Assembly (NCBI GenBank): GCA_037974965.1
Contig: JBBPFI010000002.1
Coordinates: 496,001 to 560,000, forward strand
Source: Dacryopinax spathularia
Taxonomy: Eukaryota; Basidiomycota; Dacrymycetes; Dacrymycetales; Dacrymycetaceae
Direction of reading: 5' to 3'
Length of the DNA: 64,000 nucleotides
The translations under genes were made by a program, and so were the position numbers. Shown piece after piece: positions 1 to 16,149 of this stretch (position 1 is its first letter; each line of letters starts with the position of its first letter). The notes below the pieces were generated by a model, which made no database searches, was not told where the DNA came from, and saw nothing but the letters and a program-made list of their open reading frames with translations.

Positions 1-638
1 CTTCCACGTATGGTGATAGACTCGATCACCGCAAGCTCCCCCAGTGAAGATCGCAAGCCGAAGAAAGACGGATGGACTCGCGCTGATAGATGAATCTTGC
101 GAAGGGTTTGTCGATACGTGTCAAAGATCTTGTGGAAGGCGTCCGCGGATAGGGAGAGGTGATATTGCGAGGGTAAAGCCTTTCCATGATCCCGGGAGTA
201 GAAAGGGGCGAGGTAGAATATGACTATGTTCGGTAGCAATGGCATCGCGTGCCAGAGGTCGTTGGAATCCTCAAAGTCGGCGGGCGACAGGTCCGCAATG
301 TTGAATTTCAGGGCAAGCCACTTTACGTATCGTCCCGGATGTGCGTCAGTGCTGTTCGATCGCTCTTGGAAGCAAAGGAGAAGTTGGCGGAAGGACACCG
401 GGTTGCTTGATAAGACTGCCTCGAATGCGAATTCTTCAACGATGTCATGGAAGCCTCTCGAGACGAGCCGGAGAGAGGCTTTGGTCGGCCAGACCGTCTT
501 GACTCCAAGCATTGCTGTCTGCATCTCTTCATCGGCGCTGAGGAGCTCTGAGGAGTCGGCATCGAAAAGCCCGTGGACTTCTGTCGCGTGTCTGAAAATC
601 TTGCGGACGAGCTCGATCGGTAGCGTGTTGAAGGACAT
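1..638 (-). CDS. F-box-like protein, copy 1 (C-terminus off the left edge)
   Basis: The reading frame is open on the minus strand from an ATG at 638 to the window edge, so only about 212 N-terminal residues are visible. It begins MSFNTLPIELVRKIF, the short F-box-like start shared with the two paralogues at 1174-2610 and 5424-6866. The rest aligns with them throughout (a 'SLRLVSRGFH' segment, then 'HPGRYVKWLAL'). F-box proteins normally bind Skp1 through this motif and present substrates to an SCF ubiquitin ligase. That role is inferred from the family, and no substrate can be deduced. It is the leftmost member of a same-strand array of three. Confidence 0.75.
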   Translation of the reverse strand, partial: MSFNTLPIELVRKIFRHATEVHGLFDADSSELLSADEEMQTAMLGVKTVWPTKASLRLVSRGFHDIVEEFAFEAVLSSNPVSFRQLLLCFQERSNSTDAHPGRYVKWLALKFNIADLSPADFEDSNDLWHAMPLLPNIVIFYLAPFYSRDHGKALPSQYHLSLSADAFHKIFDTYRQTLRKIHLSARVHPSFFGLRSSLGELAVIESITIRG

Positions 639-1173
639 GGCGTGCAGCGTCCGAGACTAAATGAATGGCGAAGGAGAAATGTAGGCAGCTGGTTGTTCAG
701 GGGAGCGATGTAGAGGACAATAGGGAAAGATGATAGTCAAGGAGAGAACTCTTCTATGGGACACACAGGACCAAAACGTGGACGTGTGTCAGGGTGAATC
801 GGTCTCAGGGCGAGTCAGACAATCGAGAAACCCGGAACCGCCAGCGTTTCGCGTCCGCTTCCCCAGGCTGCAAGATGAAGAAGGTTTGCGGTTCTGCCCA
901 TCGAGTCTACCCATCGATTCCCCTCTTCATCGAAAGAGGACGTTTGGATCTAGCACTTCACCTCATTATTGCGCACACTGGTAGGATAACAGGGAGTCTA
1001 CATCGCATGCGTTTTATGTTCTTCCATACTACTATGTTGTTATCGTGGAGGAAGAATGAGCTTCACCATAATTGGGACCTTGACGATCCACAGATCCCCG
1101 GCCAGAAGACGAGAGGAACACAACACATTGAAAGGCAATTACCCCATATGGGTAACAGAACAAAGCAAATGAA
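639..1173. other. Intergenic gap between F-box copies 1 and 2
   Basis: The gap holds the 5' side of F-box copy 1 and the 3' side of copy 2. Short open frames here lack homology or splice signals. No amine-oxidase remnant is recognisable, unlike in the two other inter-F-box intervals. Confidence 0.5.
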
Positions 1174-2610
1174 CTAAAAGTCCTGTTCAGAGTCGACGGA
1201 GTCACCCTCTCCTGTGGGGCTATCGGAGTCCTGTGCTGACTCGACGGAGTCACCCTCTCCTGTGAAGCTGTCGCTGCTGTTGGAGTCATAGCGCCGGGGC
1301 CCACCTCTCCTTACATCTTCCTCATCCAATAGCGGAGTAACTTCCCACTCAATGCCAGCAGCATGAAACTGGCGCATGTACCAGATTTCTACAGGCTCGG
1401 GATCATAGCTGGCATGGCGGAGACATATCTTCCGCAACGAGGGAAACCTGTCCTTCTCTGTCAGACGGAGCATCCCCCTTGAAAAGTCGTAAACCATCGG
1501 TGGATCTTCGCATCCATGCTTGATCCATGCCGCGTCCATGTAATCGTATGCGGTGATGATGGCTAGCCGGGAATGTTGCATGTGAGGTGTGAGGTGTCGG
1601 AGCTCCTTGGGATTGTGCATGATAAGATGCTCGACATGAGGTAGCAGATTCAAAAGATATCCTACGACACTGCCTTGCCAGGTGTCGTGGAGATCCGCCC
1701 CAGATCCCAGTTCCAGCGTGGTGATGCGAGCCGCCACGCTTCGAGCAAGGTGCACTCGTGGGTCTCCAATGTCCTGCTCGACGTGGTAAGATAACGCCAA
1801 GTGGCGCAGGGCGGGAAGAGACCCAGTCGCTAAGTCGGCCAACGCTGGCACCGGGTGATTGATGCCCAAAGTATGAAGCTTGCCGAGCAACGCGCCTGCG
1901 GGACCAACATTTCGATCACTGTGGTTCAGAATCTTCGGCGTAGGCGAGCTTTCAATGTGATAAAATGGTCCCAATATCGACAGGGATTGGAGATCGTTCG
2001 ACTGCCTGAGAAAGGGGAGAAGCGCAACATCGGGAAATCGAAGGGCCTTGCCCAGCTCGATTCGTCGCAGTGTACCGCCTACAAACTCGGCGATATTCGC
2101 CAGAAGGTGTGTTGGTATATCGAGGTGCTCAGGGTGAACGCTCGAGTCGGAAGAGGGAAGATGCCTGCGAGGGGGACTGACGGGAACCAGGCGCAGTACG
2201 ACGACATTTGAACAGAGGGGCAGAAGACCCCAGAGCCTCGCCAAGTCAGCCGATGAGACTTCAAGGATCTCGGAGAGATGGAATTCGAGCGCGAGATACT
2301 TCACCCACCGACCGCGAGGTGGAAGGTCGGTCAAAGGTCTGCCGAGCAGGGCAACAAGTCCGGCCATATGCTTGAAATGCTTCACGATGATGCCTTCGTA
2401 TAGGAACTCGTTCATAATCGCGTTCCACGATTTCGAGACAAGGCTGAGAGATAGCTTGTTGGGCAGCGCGACGGCAAGCTGAACTTCGATTTGACGGGCC
2501 TCTTCGACTGGACCATCAGAGTTGTACTCCGTATCCAAGAGCCCAGGTACATTGGTCGCCAGTCGAAGAATCTTGCGAACGAGCTCGATGGGTAATGCGG
2601 CGAAAGACAT
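1174..2610 (-). CDS. F-box-like protein, copy 2
   Basis: An intronless frame of 478 residues beginning MSFAALPIELVRKILRLAT, an F-box-like motif. The following 'LSLVSKSWNAIMNEFLYEGI' is the typical fungal F-box helix pair, and the middle resembles degenerate leucine-rich repeats. The expected role is substrate adaptor of a Skp1-cullin-F-box ubiquitin ligase, inferred from the motif only. An unusual acidic C-terminal tail carries a near-perfect tandem repeat built on TGEGDSVES/TGEGDSVDS. The repeat is also visible in the DNA at about 1190-1265 and is absent from copy 3. The start was chosen because it aligns exactly with the MSF start of the paralogues. The gene lies just downstream of a decayed amine oxidase on the same strand. 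Confidence 0.8.
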   Translation of the reverse strand: MSFAALPIELVRKILRLATNVPGLLDTEYNSDGPVEEARQIEVQLAVALPNKLSLSLVSKSWNAIMNEFLYEGIIVKHFKHMAGLVALLGRPLTDLPPRGRWVKYLALEFHLSEILEVSSADLARLWGLLPLCSNVVVLRLVPVSPPRRHLPSSDSSVHPEHLDIPTHLLANIAEFVGGTLRRIELGKALRFPDVALLPFLRQSNDLQSLSILGPFYHIESSPTPKILNHSDRNVGPAGALLGKLHTLGINHPVPALADLATGSLPALRHLALSYHVEQDIGDPRVHLARSVAARITTLELGSGADLHDTWQGSVVGYLLNLLPHVEHLIMHNPKELRHLTPHMQHSRLAIITAYDYMDAAWIKHGCEDPPMVYDFSRGMLRLTEKDRFPSLRKICLRHASYDPEPVEIWYMRQFHAAGIEWEVTPLLDEEDVRRGGPRRYDSNSSDSFTGEGDSVESAQDSDSPTGEGDSVDSEQDF

Positions 2611-3135
2611 GATATCCTCCAGGAGAAGCTGGCAGTTAGTAGGCAGCTGACCGAATCGAGCCTGAAGCGAGTAGACGGACGGAAGGGCGGAGTAGAGAGC
2701 ATCCTCGACCTATAAACAGCGTATTTAAAGGACACCATCTAGTGGCCAGCAGACCATGGTCGACTCGTCGAAAGACAGATCAGACCGAGTCAGAGACGCG
2801 CGGAAGCATTTGCTGACTGGACGGCATGCATGGTATACTGTTGTAAATGTGGCGGATATCGCCAGAACTTTCCATAGCGGCCAAGTCTCCTTCATTCGCT
2901 CAACCATGCGTGAAACGCCGCGTTGCTGGCGAGTGACGCGTTCGCCAACGCGTTACTCGCCACAACACTTGTTTTTTCGAAGGGAAAACCATTGATCTCC
3001 TAGGCGTGCTCAGCGTAAGTCTTCATTCGTCTGCATATGGAGGCAGCAGGCACAATGACGCACTTCTTAGAAATTTACGCACGGTAAGGGCGGCGCTAGG
3101 ACGTGAATCTTCTAGACAAGCGTCTTCTCCACCCC
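2611..3135. promoter_or_regulatory. Upstream region of F-box copy 2 with ACGCGT-bearing palindrome
   Basis: The region between F-box copy 2 and the decayed amine oxidase. It holds a large hairpin-capable palindrome (2927-2962) whose two arms each contain ACGCGT, the MluI cell-cycle-box core. The same hexamer lies upstream of F-box copy 3 and of both amine-oxidase copies. No coding frame here is convincing. Confidence 0.45.
2927..2962. repeat. Imperfect palindrome, 16-nt arms with 4-nt loop
   Basis: The left arm TGGCGAGTGACGCGTT (2927-2942) and right arm AACGCGTTACTCGCCA (2947-2962) are reverse complements except at one position, separated by CGCC. Allowing one bulged base, the flanking GTTG and CAAC extend the stem by four pairs. 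It lies about 320 bp upstream of the F-box copy 2 start. Confidence 0.8.
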
Positions 3136-4668
3136 TTAACCCTCCAACACCTCGCCCCACCACTGCTCGCCCAAACAGCCCGGCGCGCCATTCGCATGCA
3201 ACAAGCAGTTCGCGAGCGCATGCGCAGCGCGTTGTCCCTCGGTATACGCGCCTAAACTCGACTGTATCAGCACACACTCGCTGTAGAACTTACGCGGAAG
3301 CGCAACAAGTATCCCGTGTTCGGGTTGCGACAAGTCGCAAAACGGTGAACAACGAGATCGAGGGAGGAAACGCGACAGCGACGTACCCTGCAAAACCCAA
3401 AATACTCAAGCGGATCGGAATGCCGTCTCGGGAAATAGAAGTCCGTCACATTGGCCTGAAAGACAGTGGAGGGGTCGAACATACCAGAGAGGATGGAGAG
3501 GAGTTCGGAGAGCACGGCAGCGTCGGACAGAGCTTCGACACGGAGTGTGTCGTCTGCCGTTACGGTCGTGAATAGGATCTTGCTCCCCTCCAGGAACCCA
3601 GGCGCGTCCAAAGACTGCCACTGATTATTCCCGCCTCCCCCCCCGCTAGCTGCGGGATCGGCATAAAACAAAAACTGCGTATCAGGCGAGAACTTGCAAT
3701 CGGACTGGATGAAGATCTTGGTGTATCTCGACATTGCGAAACCTGCTATTGACTCCTGTTTCCAGGACGAGAGTGGGGGTTGAAGGTGGGGCAAGGGATT
3801 GGACGCGGCCGAGGGAGAATGTACATAGTGCGTGGTTGGAGGTGAGGACTTCGCCGGTGGTGAGGATGACGGAGATGACCGTGGGGGAGTAGGAGATCGA
3901 GGATATTGTGGATTCGGGGATCGCGTGGTATGGCTCTGTAGCGGTAGTCGAGAACCAGCGCTGGTCAACGACAAGGTTATTGTCGTCCGAGAACTCATTG
4001 AACGTCTAGCCCCAACCTCAATGAGCGAGCCAAATACGAAAGTGGGAACGGTCAGTGGGACTCACCCATTGTTGTTATTCGCCACCTGAACCCAACTGCT
4101 CGCATCCGGACTCGAAACACCAATACTCCGCAGCCCGCTCCAACCACCCCATCTCGTCTCAGCTGCCCAGCCTCAGACCCGTGGGAGCTATCGTGTCCTG
4201 CAGGTCTCTTTTCTGCGTTGTCCCGGCTTGGGAACGGTAAGTGGAAGAGACGTCCGGCCAGTCGTCCATTGTATCATTGACGATGTCGTTGTAGAGAGAG
4301 CTGTTGTAGGGGAAGGAGGTGAAGTTGGAGTAGTGGGAATAGGTGATGCTGAGGTCCACACTTTGAACGAGCATCCAGATAGGGTTGGAGAATTCGCGGT
4401 GCGACTTGACGGCCCACGCGCTCTCCACCGGGAAAGATGGGCGAGTCGAATGTCGTACGCCTCATACTGCTCTGCGGCCGGGTTGGCTTCGACGAGGGTG
4501 TAGGAGCTGTAGTTGTATGTTTTTGACAGTAGTTTTGCGGTGGAGAGACCGTCCATGCTGCCTCGCAGGGTGAGCGGAGATGGTAACTTGCTGGGTCGGG
4601 GTCTGAGGAACAGCCAGGGACGCAGACCGCATCAGCGCGAGAGAGCGAAGATGATGATGAGAGGCCAT
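3136..4668 (-). pseudogene. Decayed secreted flavin amine oxidase (paralogue of 7304-9149)
   Basis: Successive minus-strand fragments match the intact amine oxidase in order: 'LLSKTYNYSSYTLVEA' (about 4490), 'SNPIWMLVQSVDLSITYS' (about 4370), 'ESIAGFAMSRYTKIFIQS' (about 3720), 'LEGSKILFTTVTADD' (about 3570) and 'GAYTEGQRAAHALANC' (about 3230). They lie in different frames. The segment holding the GRM motif and the 'ELGANWVQG' stretch is deleted. About 50 residues before 'EYFGF', including the 'LLFAGEATS' FAD-binding motif, are also missing, and the end is truncated at GEVLEG. Loss of FAD-binding residues and frame continuity makes function unlikely. The upstream DNA still resembles that of the intact copy (GTTTTGTAC...GCACAC...ACGCGTTC), so the duplication included the promoter. 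Confidence 0.85.
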
Positions 4669-5423
4669 TGTCTGCTAGAGAAGTAGAAGACGCGTCGGTT
4701 TATGGTGGGAGGAGGGAATGACCTGTGTGCCGTTTTGTACTGCTCTAAATTGCACACAACGCGTTCGCACCGTTCGCCGGTGCTCCACTGCCGTGATGCT
4801 CCCGAGAGCATATTACTTAATAGGCAGTCTCGTCACACCCGCAAGTTGAAGAGCTAAACTATTCATCCTTGTTATGATGTCGTCCATTGCAGCATTACTG
4901 TAGGTGCGGGGAAGAACGAGGAAATCAAGAGTATTGAGCAGACGAGGCTGCCGCTGAGACCGTTCAGCTGTTGGGAGGACTGCTTGCTCGTGCTTCAATT
5001 CGCCGGTACGTGTCTATTCTTTGGCTTCACGGCCAGCTGACATGGGTACCGTAGCCATGTTGCAAGAGACGGCAATATTCATTGTCAATCAAACGCTGCT
5101 GATGCTCGAGCCGCGTCTCAGTAACGGCATCGAACAACCTCATCCGTTGTCTGATGTGCCAAGCGCAGTCATCGTCTCTACAATTGACTAGGTCATCAAT
5201 GTCATTGATGGCGGGTGAGCGTTCACGATCCTCGGGTTATGGTGCGCGATCACCTCTCCGCTGGTTATGCTAGAGATGGCTTGCAGATGAGGGGCGGACG
5301 GCAAAAAGACAGAACGGGATTGAGAAGAGGGCGGCTCACAACTTGCTGTTCCTCATGCGCGATTCCACACCAGGCGCCAGCTGTACTCCTTTCGGAAAAA
5401 CGGAGAGGCGGAGCAAAGAGTCT
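4669..5423. promoter_or_regulatory. Promoter relic of the decayed amine oxidase plus intergenic DNA
   Basis: The first 150 bp are recognisably homologous to the region upstream of the intact amine oxidase (9150-9290), including two ACGCGT hexamers near 4690 and 4760. The remaining 600 bp up to the F-box copy 3 stop show nothing I can assign. Confidence 0.45.
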
Positions 5424-6866
5424 TCATTCAACGTCATTGACATAGTAATCAATCTCAGTCATCTGACCCTGTTCCTCCCACTCCAGCAGGTCAGCTTCAT
5501 CTTCCCAGTTGTACGGTGCCTCTGCCAAAGCCCAGTGCACACCATACTTTTTCAACGCTGACTGCGCAGCCTCCATGAAGAAAGGCATGTCTTCCCCTGG
5601 GTCGTGTTTCGTGCATATGTACCTCAGAGATGTAAATCTCCCACTCTTCATCGCCTGGACCAGGCTCTCTACCTGTTTGTCCATCGGTGGTGCTTTACCG
5701 CCAGCCTTCTCCCAATTCCAATTCTTCCTAGAGGGCGCCCAACCATAGGTGATGATGCTCGTGAGGCGTTGATGGCGTTGATGAGAGAATGAGCGAAAAG
5801 CGTGGCGCTCAACGTCGGGAAACCAATGTGCAGAATGCAACATCAGTTGCTGCATATTGGGAACACTCTCTAGTGAAATCGGCTTATAGTGGGGGCAATC
5901 GTATAACCCGGCATCTGGCCACTCGACCTCTAGGATGAGCAGTTGCCTGCTGTGCCGCTGTAGGAACATCGGATTGAAGCTGGTCCAAGAGGCATGGCTC
6001 GCCGGGAAGAGAAGGTTGTAGGGCAACCACAAGCGCATGAGAGCAGGTAGATCCCACAACGCCATGTGTGAGAGAATGGGGATAATATGTCGGATACACA
6101 GCATTTGCAGTTTTGGCAGTGTCAGCGCGGACTGCGGGGCCGGCATTGAATAGCGAGGCTGGCCTAGGCCGAAATACCAGAGTTCAGGAGCAGGGATGTC
6201 ATAGAATTGTCGGCGAATAACAATTGACTCGATTTCTTCAAGGCGCACCACGGACGATCGAAAATCAGAGAACGATAGCCGGACCATGGCGGAGAGATGA
6301 ATCTTGCGGAGAGACGGTCCGTATGCGGTGAAAATATTCTCCAGGGCTCGGCTAGAAAGCTCCAGGCAACCCTTGGCCTTGCGATCCAGATACGACAGGT
6401 GGTCCTCTTCACTTTCCATCGTTGGGTAATACACCGGGGCGAGGTACAAGGCTTCTACATTTGGGAAGGAGGAGATCGCCTGCCATAGCTGATCGACGTC
6501 CGTAAAATCGGCAGGGGACATGTTTGCAATGTCAATTGTAAAAGCAAGCCACTTCACATGACGTCCAGGATGGAAGCCGCTGGATTCGTACACCTTCTCC
6601 AAGCGTTGAAGAAGCTGGCGGAACGTGTTCAGATCATTCGCCAGGATGGCCTCGTATGCCAGATCATCGACAACGGCGCGAAATGCTCTTGAAACAAGTC
6701 GAACAGCGGCTCTGGTAGTCCAAGAGGCCTTGACTGCGGCCATGGCTCTCTGCATCTCCTCATCGGCGCTCATGCCTTCTGGGGTTGCATCCAGAAGCCA
6801 GGGGATTTCTGTCGCATGCTTGAAGATCTCCCGAAGGAGCTCGAAGGGCATCGTTTTGAAAGACAT
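5424..6866 (-). CDS. F-box-like protein, copy 3
   Basis: An intronless frame of 480 residues from the internal ATG at 6866. An ATG 36 codons upstream (6974) is also in frame, but 6866 (MSFKTMPFELLREIFKHAT) aligns with the starts of the other two copies. The F-box-like motif is followed by 'VRLVSRAFRAVVDDLAYEAI' and 'HPGRHVKWLAFTIDIANMSP', both shared with copy 1. The body is leucine-rich without strong repeats. Its presumed role is Skp1-dependent substrate recruitment for an SCF ubiquitin ligase, inferred from the family. It sits about 440 bp from the 3' end of the intact amine oxidase in the same relative order as copy 2 and the decayed oxidase. Confidence 0.8.
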   Translation of the reverse strand: MSFKTMPFELLREIFKHATEIPWLLDATPEGMSADEEMQRAMAAVKASWTTRAAVRLVSRAFRAVVDDLAYEAILANDLNTFRQLLQRLEKVYESSGFHPGRHVKWLAFTIDIANMSPADFTDVDQLWQAISSFPNVEALYLAPVYYPTMESEEDHLSYLDRKAKGCLELSSRALENIFTAYGPSLRKIHLSAMVRLSFSDFRSSVVRLEEIESIVIRRQFYDIPAPELWYFGLGQPRYSMPAPQSALTLPKLQMLCIRHIIPILSHMALWDLPALMRLWLPYNLLFPASHASWTSFNPMFLQRHSRQLLILEVEWPDAGLYDCPHYKPISLESVPNMQQLMLHSAHWFPDVERHAFRSFSHQRHQRLTSIITYGWAPSRKNWNWEKAGGKAPPMDKQVESLVQAMKSGRFTSLRYICTKHDPGEDMPFFMEAAQSALKKYGVHWALAEAPYNWEDEADLLEWEEQGQMTEIDYYVNDVE

Positions 6867-7303
6867 GGCGTCCGTGACGTTGAGCGGGATGGACGACCGA
6901 ATGAAGATTGGTCGGTATAGAGAGAGCGACGAGATGGAGCACGACGATGGAGGAGGTTTGACCAAGAGCGTCACTGGTTATGTGGCCCAAGGCAACCAGT
7001 TTTTCAAGAGACGCGTCAGCCTGACTCGACCTCGCCACGAGTTACTTTACGTTCGAGCAGAAACACATGCCCGGCATCGCGACCGCCCACGTGAATTGAG
7101 GATTGTGGCGACTCGGTGTGCGCGCATAGAAAAGGCGGTCTTCGCTTTCCGTTCGCGTTGTTAAGGTCGACAACTCTATTGGCGACGCGAGTAATGCGAC
7201 TATCGGGGTTCGTCTTTCAGCACGCATCCGCGATATTCCATGCCGTCCGGAGACGCACTTCAACCTTAATTTCGCGATCCCTCTATCAGTCCAATCTAAT
7301 ATC
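6867..7303. promoter_or_regulatory. Upstream region of F-box copy 3
   Basis: Short gap between F-box copy 3 and the amine oxidase 3' end. It contains an ACGCGT hexamer near 7011, followed by CTCGCCACGAGTTAC, which resembles one arm of the palindrome upstream of F-box copy 2. Confidence 0.4.
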
Positions 7304-9149
7304 TCACACAAGAGTTTTCTCCACCCCTTCACCCTCCAACACCTCGCCCCACCACTGCTCGCCCAAACACCCCGGTGCACCATCCGCATACAACAGACAA
7401 TTCGCTAACGCATGTGCAGCACGTTGTCCCTCCGTATATGCGCCTAAGATGGGGTGTATCAGCACACGCTCACCGCGAAAGAAACGCGAAAGCGCAACAA
7501 GCACTCCGTGACCCGTGTTAGGGACACAACAGGACCAGGATGCCAAACGGAGAACAACGAGACCAAGGGAGGAAGGGAGGAAACGCGACGTACCCTGCAA
7601 AAACCCAAAATACTCAAAACTCGTCGCCTCACCCGCAAACAACAACCTCCCATCCCCCTTCTCCCCTCCTCCCGTACCAGATGGAGCCGTACCGGGCAAC
7701 GGAGCCCTCAAGTTGTCCAGTTCGGCGGGATGATACCCCGCTGGCCAATTCGAGTACGTCCCTCTAAACAATGGATCTGAATGCCATCTCGGGAAATAGA
7801 AGTCCGTCACATTCGCCGAGGCGACCGTGTCGTTGCCGAACATAGAGGCGAGGACAGAGAGCAGTTCGTCTAGGACGGCAGCGTCGGAGAGCGCTTCAAC
7901 GCGGACTGCGTCGTCCGCCGTCACAGTCGTAAACAGCACCTTGCTCCCCTCCAAAAACCCCGGCGAGTCGAGCGACTGCCACTGATTATACCGTCCCCTA
8001 GCGGCAGGATCGGCATAAAACATAAACTGCGTGTCGGGCCAGAACTTGCGGTCGAATTGAAGGAAGATCTTGGTGTATGTGGACATGGCGAACCCTGCTA
8101 TTGACTCGCTCTTCCAGGATGGGAGTGGGGGGTTGAAGGTGGGGAAAGGGGATTGGAGGACGCCGAGGGAGAATGTGCAGAGTGCGTAGTGGGAGGTGAG
8201 GACTTCGCCGGTTGTGAGGGTGACGGAGACGCCGGTGGGGGAGTAGGAGATGGAGGAGATGGTGGCGTTGAGCCGGATTTGGCCGCGCTATACATAGAGG
8301 AATGAGGGATGGGATGGAGAGTAGGGTGGGTATATGCGTACCTGTGATTCCGGGAGAGCGTAGAAAGGCTCGGTAGCGATAGTGGAGAACCCGCGCTGGT
8401 CAACGACGAGGTTGTTCTCGTCCGAGAACTGGTTGAACGTCTACAGGCATCTCAATCAGCCAGTAAGGACGAGAGGGGAAAGTGGGCGGACTCACGAAAT
8501 TATTGTTATTCGCCACCTGCACCCAACTGCTCTCATCCGGACTCATCGAATACTCCATATCGAAGTTCCAGAACTCGACCGCCCTCTCAAGCCAACCATT
8601 CTCGCCCCATCCTCCTAGTCGCAGTCCCGTGCGAGCGGTCATATCGTGCAGCCCTTTCTCCTGCCTCTCCCCAGCCAAGGAGAGATAAGTGGAGAACGCG
8701 TCGGACCAGTTGTCCATCACGTCGTTCACCACGTCATTGGAAATAGAGCCGTTCGAGGAGAAAGACGTAAAGTTCGAATAGTCCGAGTAGGTCGTACTCA
8801 GGTTCACTTGCTGCGCAAGCGTCCAAATAGGGTTAGAGACGTTCGTGTCCGGGTTCTGCAGCCCTTGGACCCAGTTGGCGCCTAGCTCGATAATATGCTG
8901 CCCGCCGGGCGAGGAGGGGGAGCCGAAGGATGTGTGACGCATCCGGCCTCCGAGCTGCGGGGTGGCTTCGAGGAGGATGTAGGAGCTGTAGTTGTAGGTT
9001 TTTGAGAGGAGGGTCGCGGCGGAGAGACCGGCCATGCCGCCTCCGAGGATGAGGAGAGGGGTGGTGACATTCTGAGCTCCTGTCGACGCGGCCACCACTG
9101 GAGGGGACGAAAGCAGCAAGATAGCGCCCAGAGAATAGAGACAGAGCAT
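7304..9149 (-). CDS. Secreted flavin amine oxidase (polyamine oxidase-like), 4 exons
   Basis: Exons are 8496-9149, 8342-8440, 7594-8287 and 7304-7443, giving 528 residues. The N-terminus (MLCLYSLGAILLLSSPPVVA) is a signal peptide, so the enzyme is probably secreted. Next come the dinucleotide-binding motif 'LILGGGMAGLSAATLL' and 'LGGRMRH' for FAD, then 'ELGANWVQG'. Near the C-terminus are 'LLFAGEATS' and 'GAYTEGQRAA', the second FAD-contact region of polyamine and monoamine oxidases. Such enzymes oxidise amines to aldehydes and release H2O2. The substrate here is unknown. Several N-x-S/T sites fit secretion. The two small introns (8441-8495, 8288-8341) keep the frame, and the third (7444-7593) is unusually long at 150 nt. 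It is the functional partner of the decayed copy at 3136-4668. Confidence 0.88.
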
Positions 9150-9914
9150 CGTTGTTGCCTAGAGGGGGAGGACGCGCCGAACTACTGAGAAAGAGAGAGA
9201 CGCGTGTGCCCGTTTTGTACGTTCCCAAACCGCACACGACGCGTTCTTCCATGTCGCCGATGCTCCGCCATGACCGCAGACCAGTTCCAGTGAATGATAA
9301 CCGGTCATGTCATCCCCGCAGAATGGATAAGCTAAACCATTCATCCCTCACAGCTTCTGCTTCTTCAGGTACTGATGCAACAATGAACCGCGGGCGCCAC
9401 CAGAAGCCGTCAACATACACCGCCCGAGGATGAGCACGAACAAGAGCGAGCCACGCGCTCCCAACGGCAAGACGCGCCCCGAGACTCGCGGTTCTTCTTC
9501 CCTTCTCTGGTCCTCGGGCGCAAATACGATAAGCATTTCCATATCAGGAAAGTGTGACCGTATTTGCATCCGCTCGACCCGCTCGCTCTCCGCCCGCTGT
9601 CTGTCCCTTGCCGCGCAAACACGAGAAAATTGACTGGATGGTGCGGTACAGCTCATCGTCTGTAGCATACACTTGCAAATGTGACGTTGCGCACCAATTA
9701 CACGCAGCTGCTTAGAGCTCCGTAATCGTCCCCTAATTTCTGGATAATTGTTGCTTTAGTTACTGAGGTTGCGGGCGCATATATAGCTCCTGCGGGAGTG
9801 GCTCGAGTCAGGTTCAGCTATCAGCCCACTCCGCACTCAACAACTTGGAAGAGGACCCTTGCCTTCTCTCCAGCACACCACCGCATACCCTAGACGCTTA
9901 CCACTACCACCACC
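9150..9914. promoter_or_regulatory. Divergent promoter region between amine oxidase (-) and ARG5,6 (+)
   Basis: Contains ACGCGT hexamers near 9200 and 9240 on the oxidase side and a TATA-like TATATA at 9780-9785 about 130 bp before the ARG5,6 ATG. CGAGTCA near 9803 is one base off the Gcn4/CPC1 target TGAGTCA. A 9-bp inverted repeat (GCAAATACG at 9520-9528, CGTATTTGC at 9559-9567) encloses a second short one (TTTCC/GGAAA). Regulatory roles are inferred. Confidence 0.45.
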
Positions 9915-13051
<3,137 letters not shown>

Positions 13052-13228
13052 TTTCGCAGCATAGGGAAGGAGAAAACGGTCATGTCATTCTCTAGGATCT
13101 AAGTCGGGACCGGCATTGCAGGCAGGAGCAAAGACATGGAAATGGGCATTATCACATGCAGAGGAGCTCGTTCACAATTATGGAAATAATGCTATTCACG
13201 CCAATCAGATTGGTTTTCCTCTGGCTTG

Positions 13229-16149
<2,921 letters not shown>

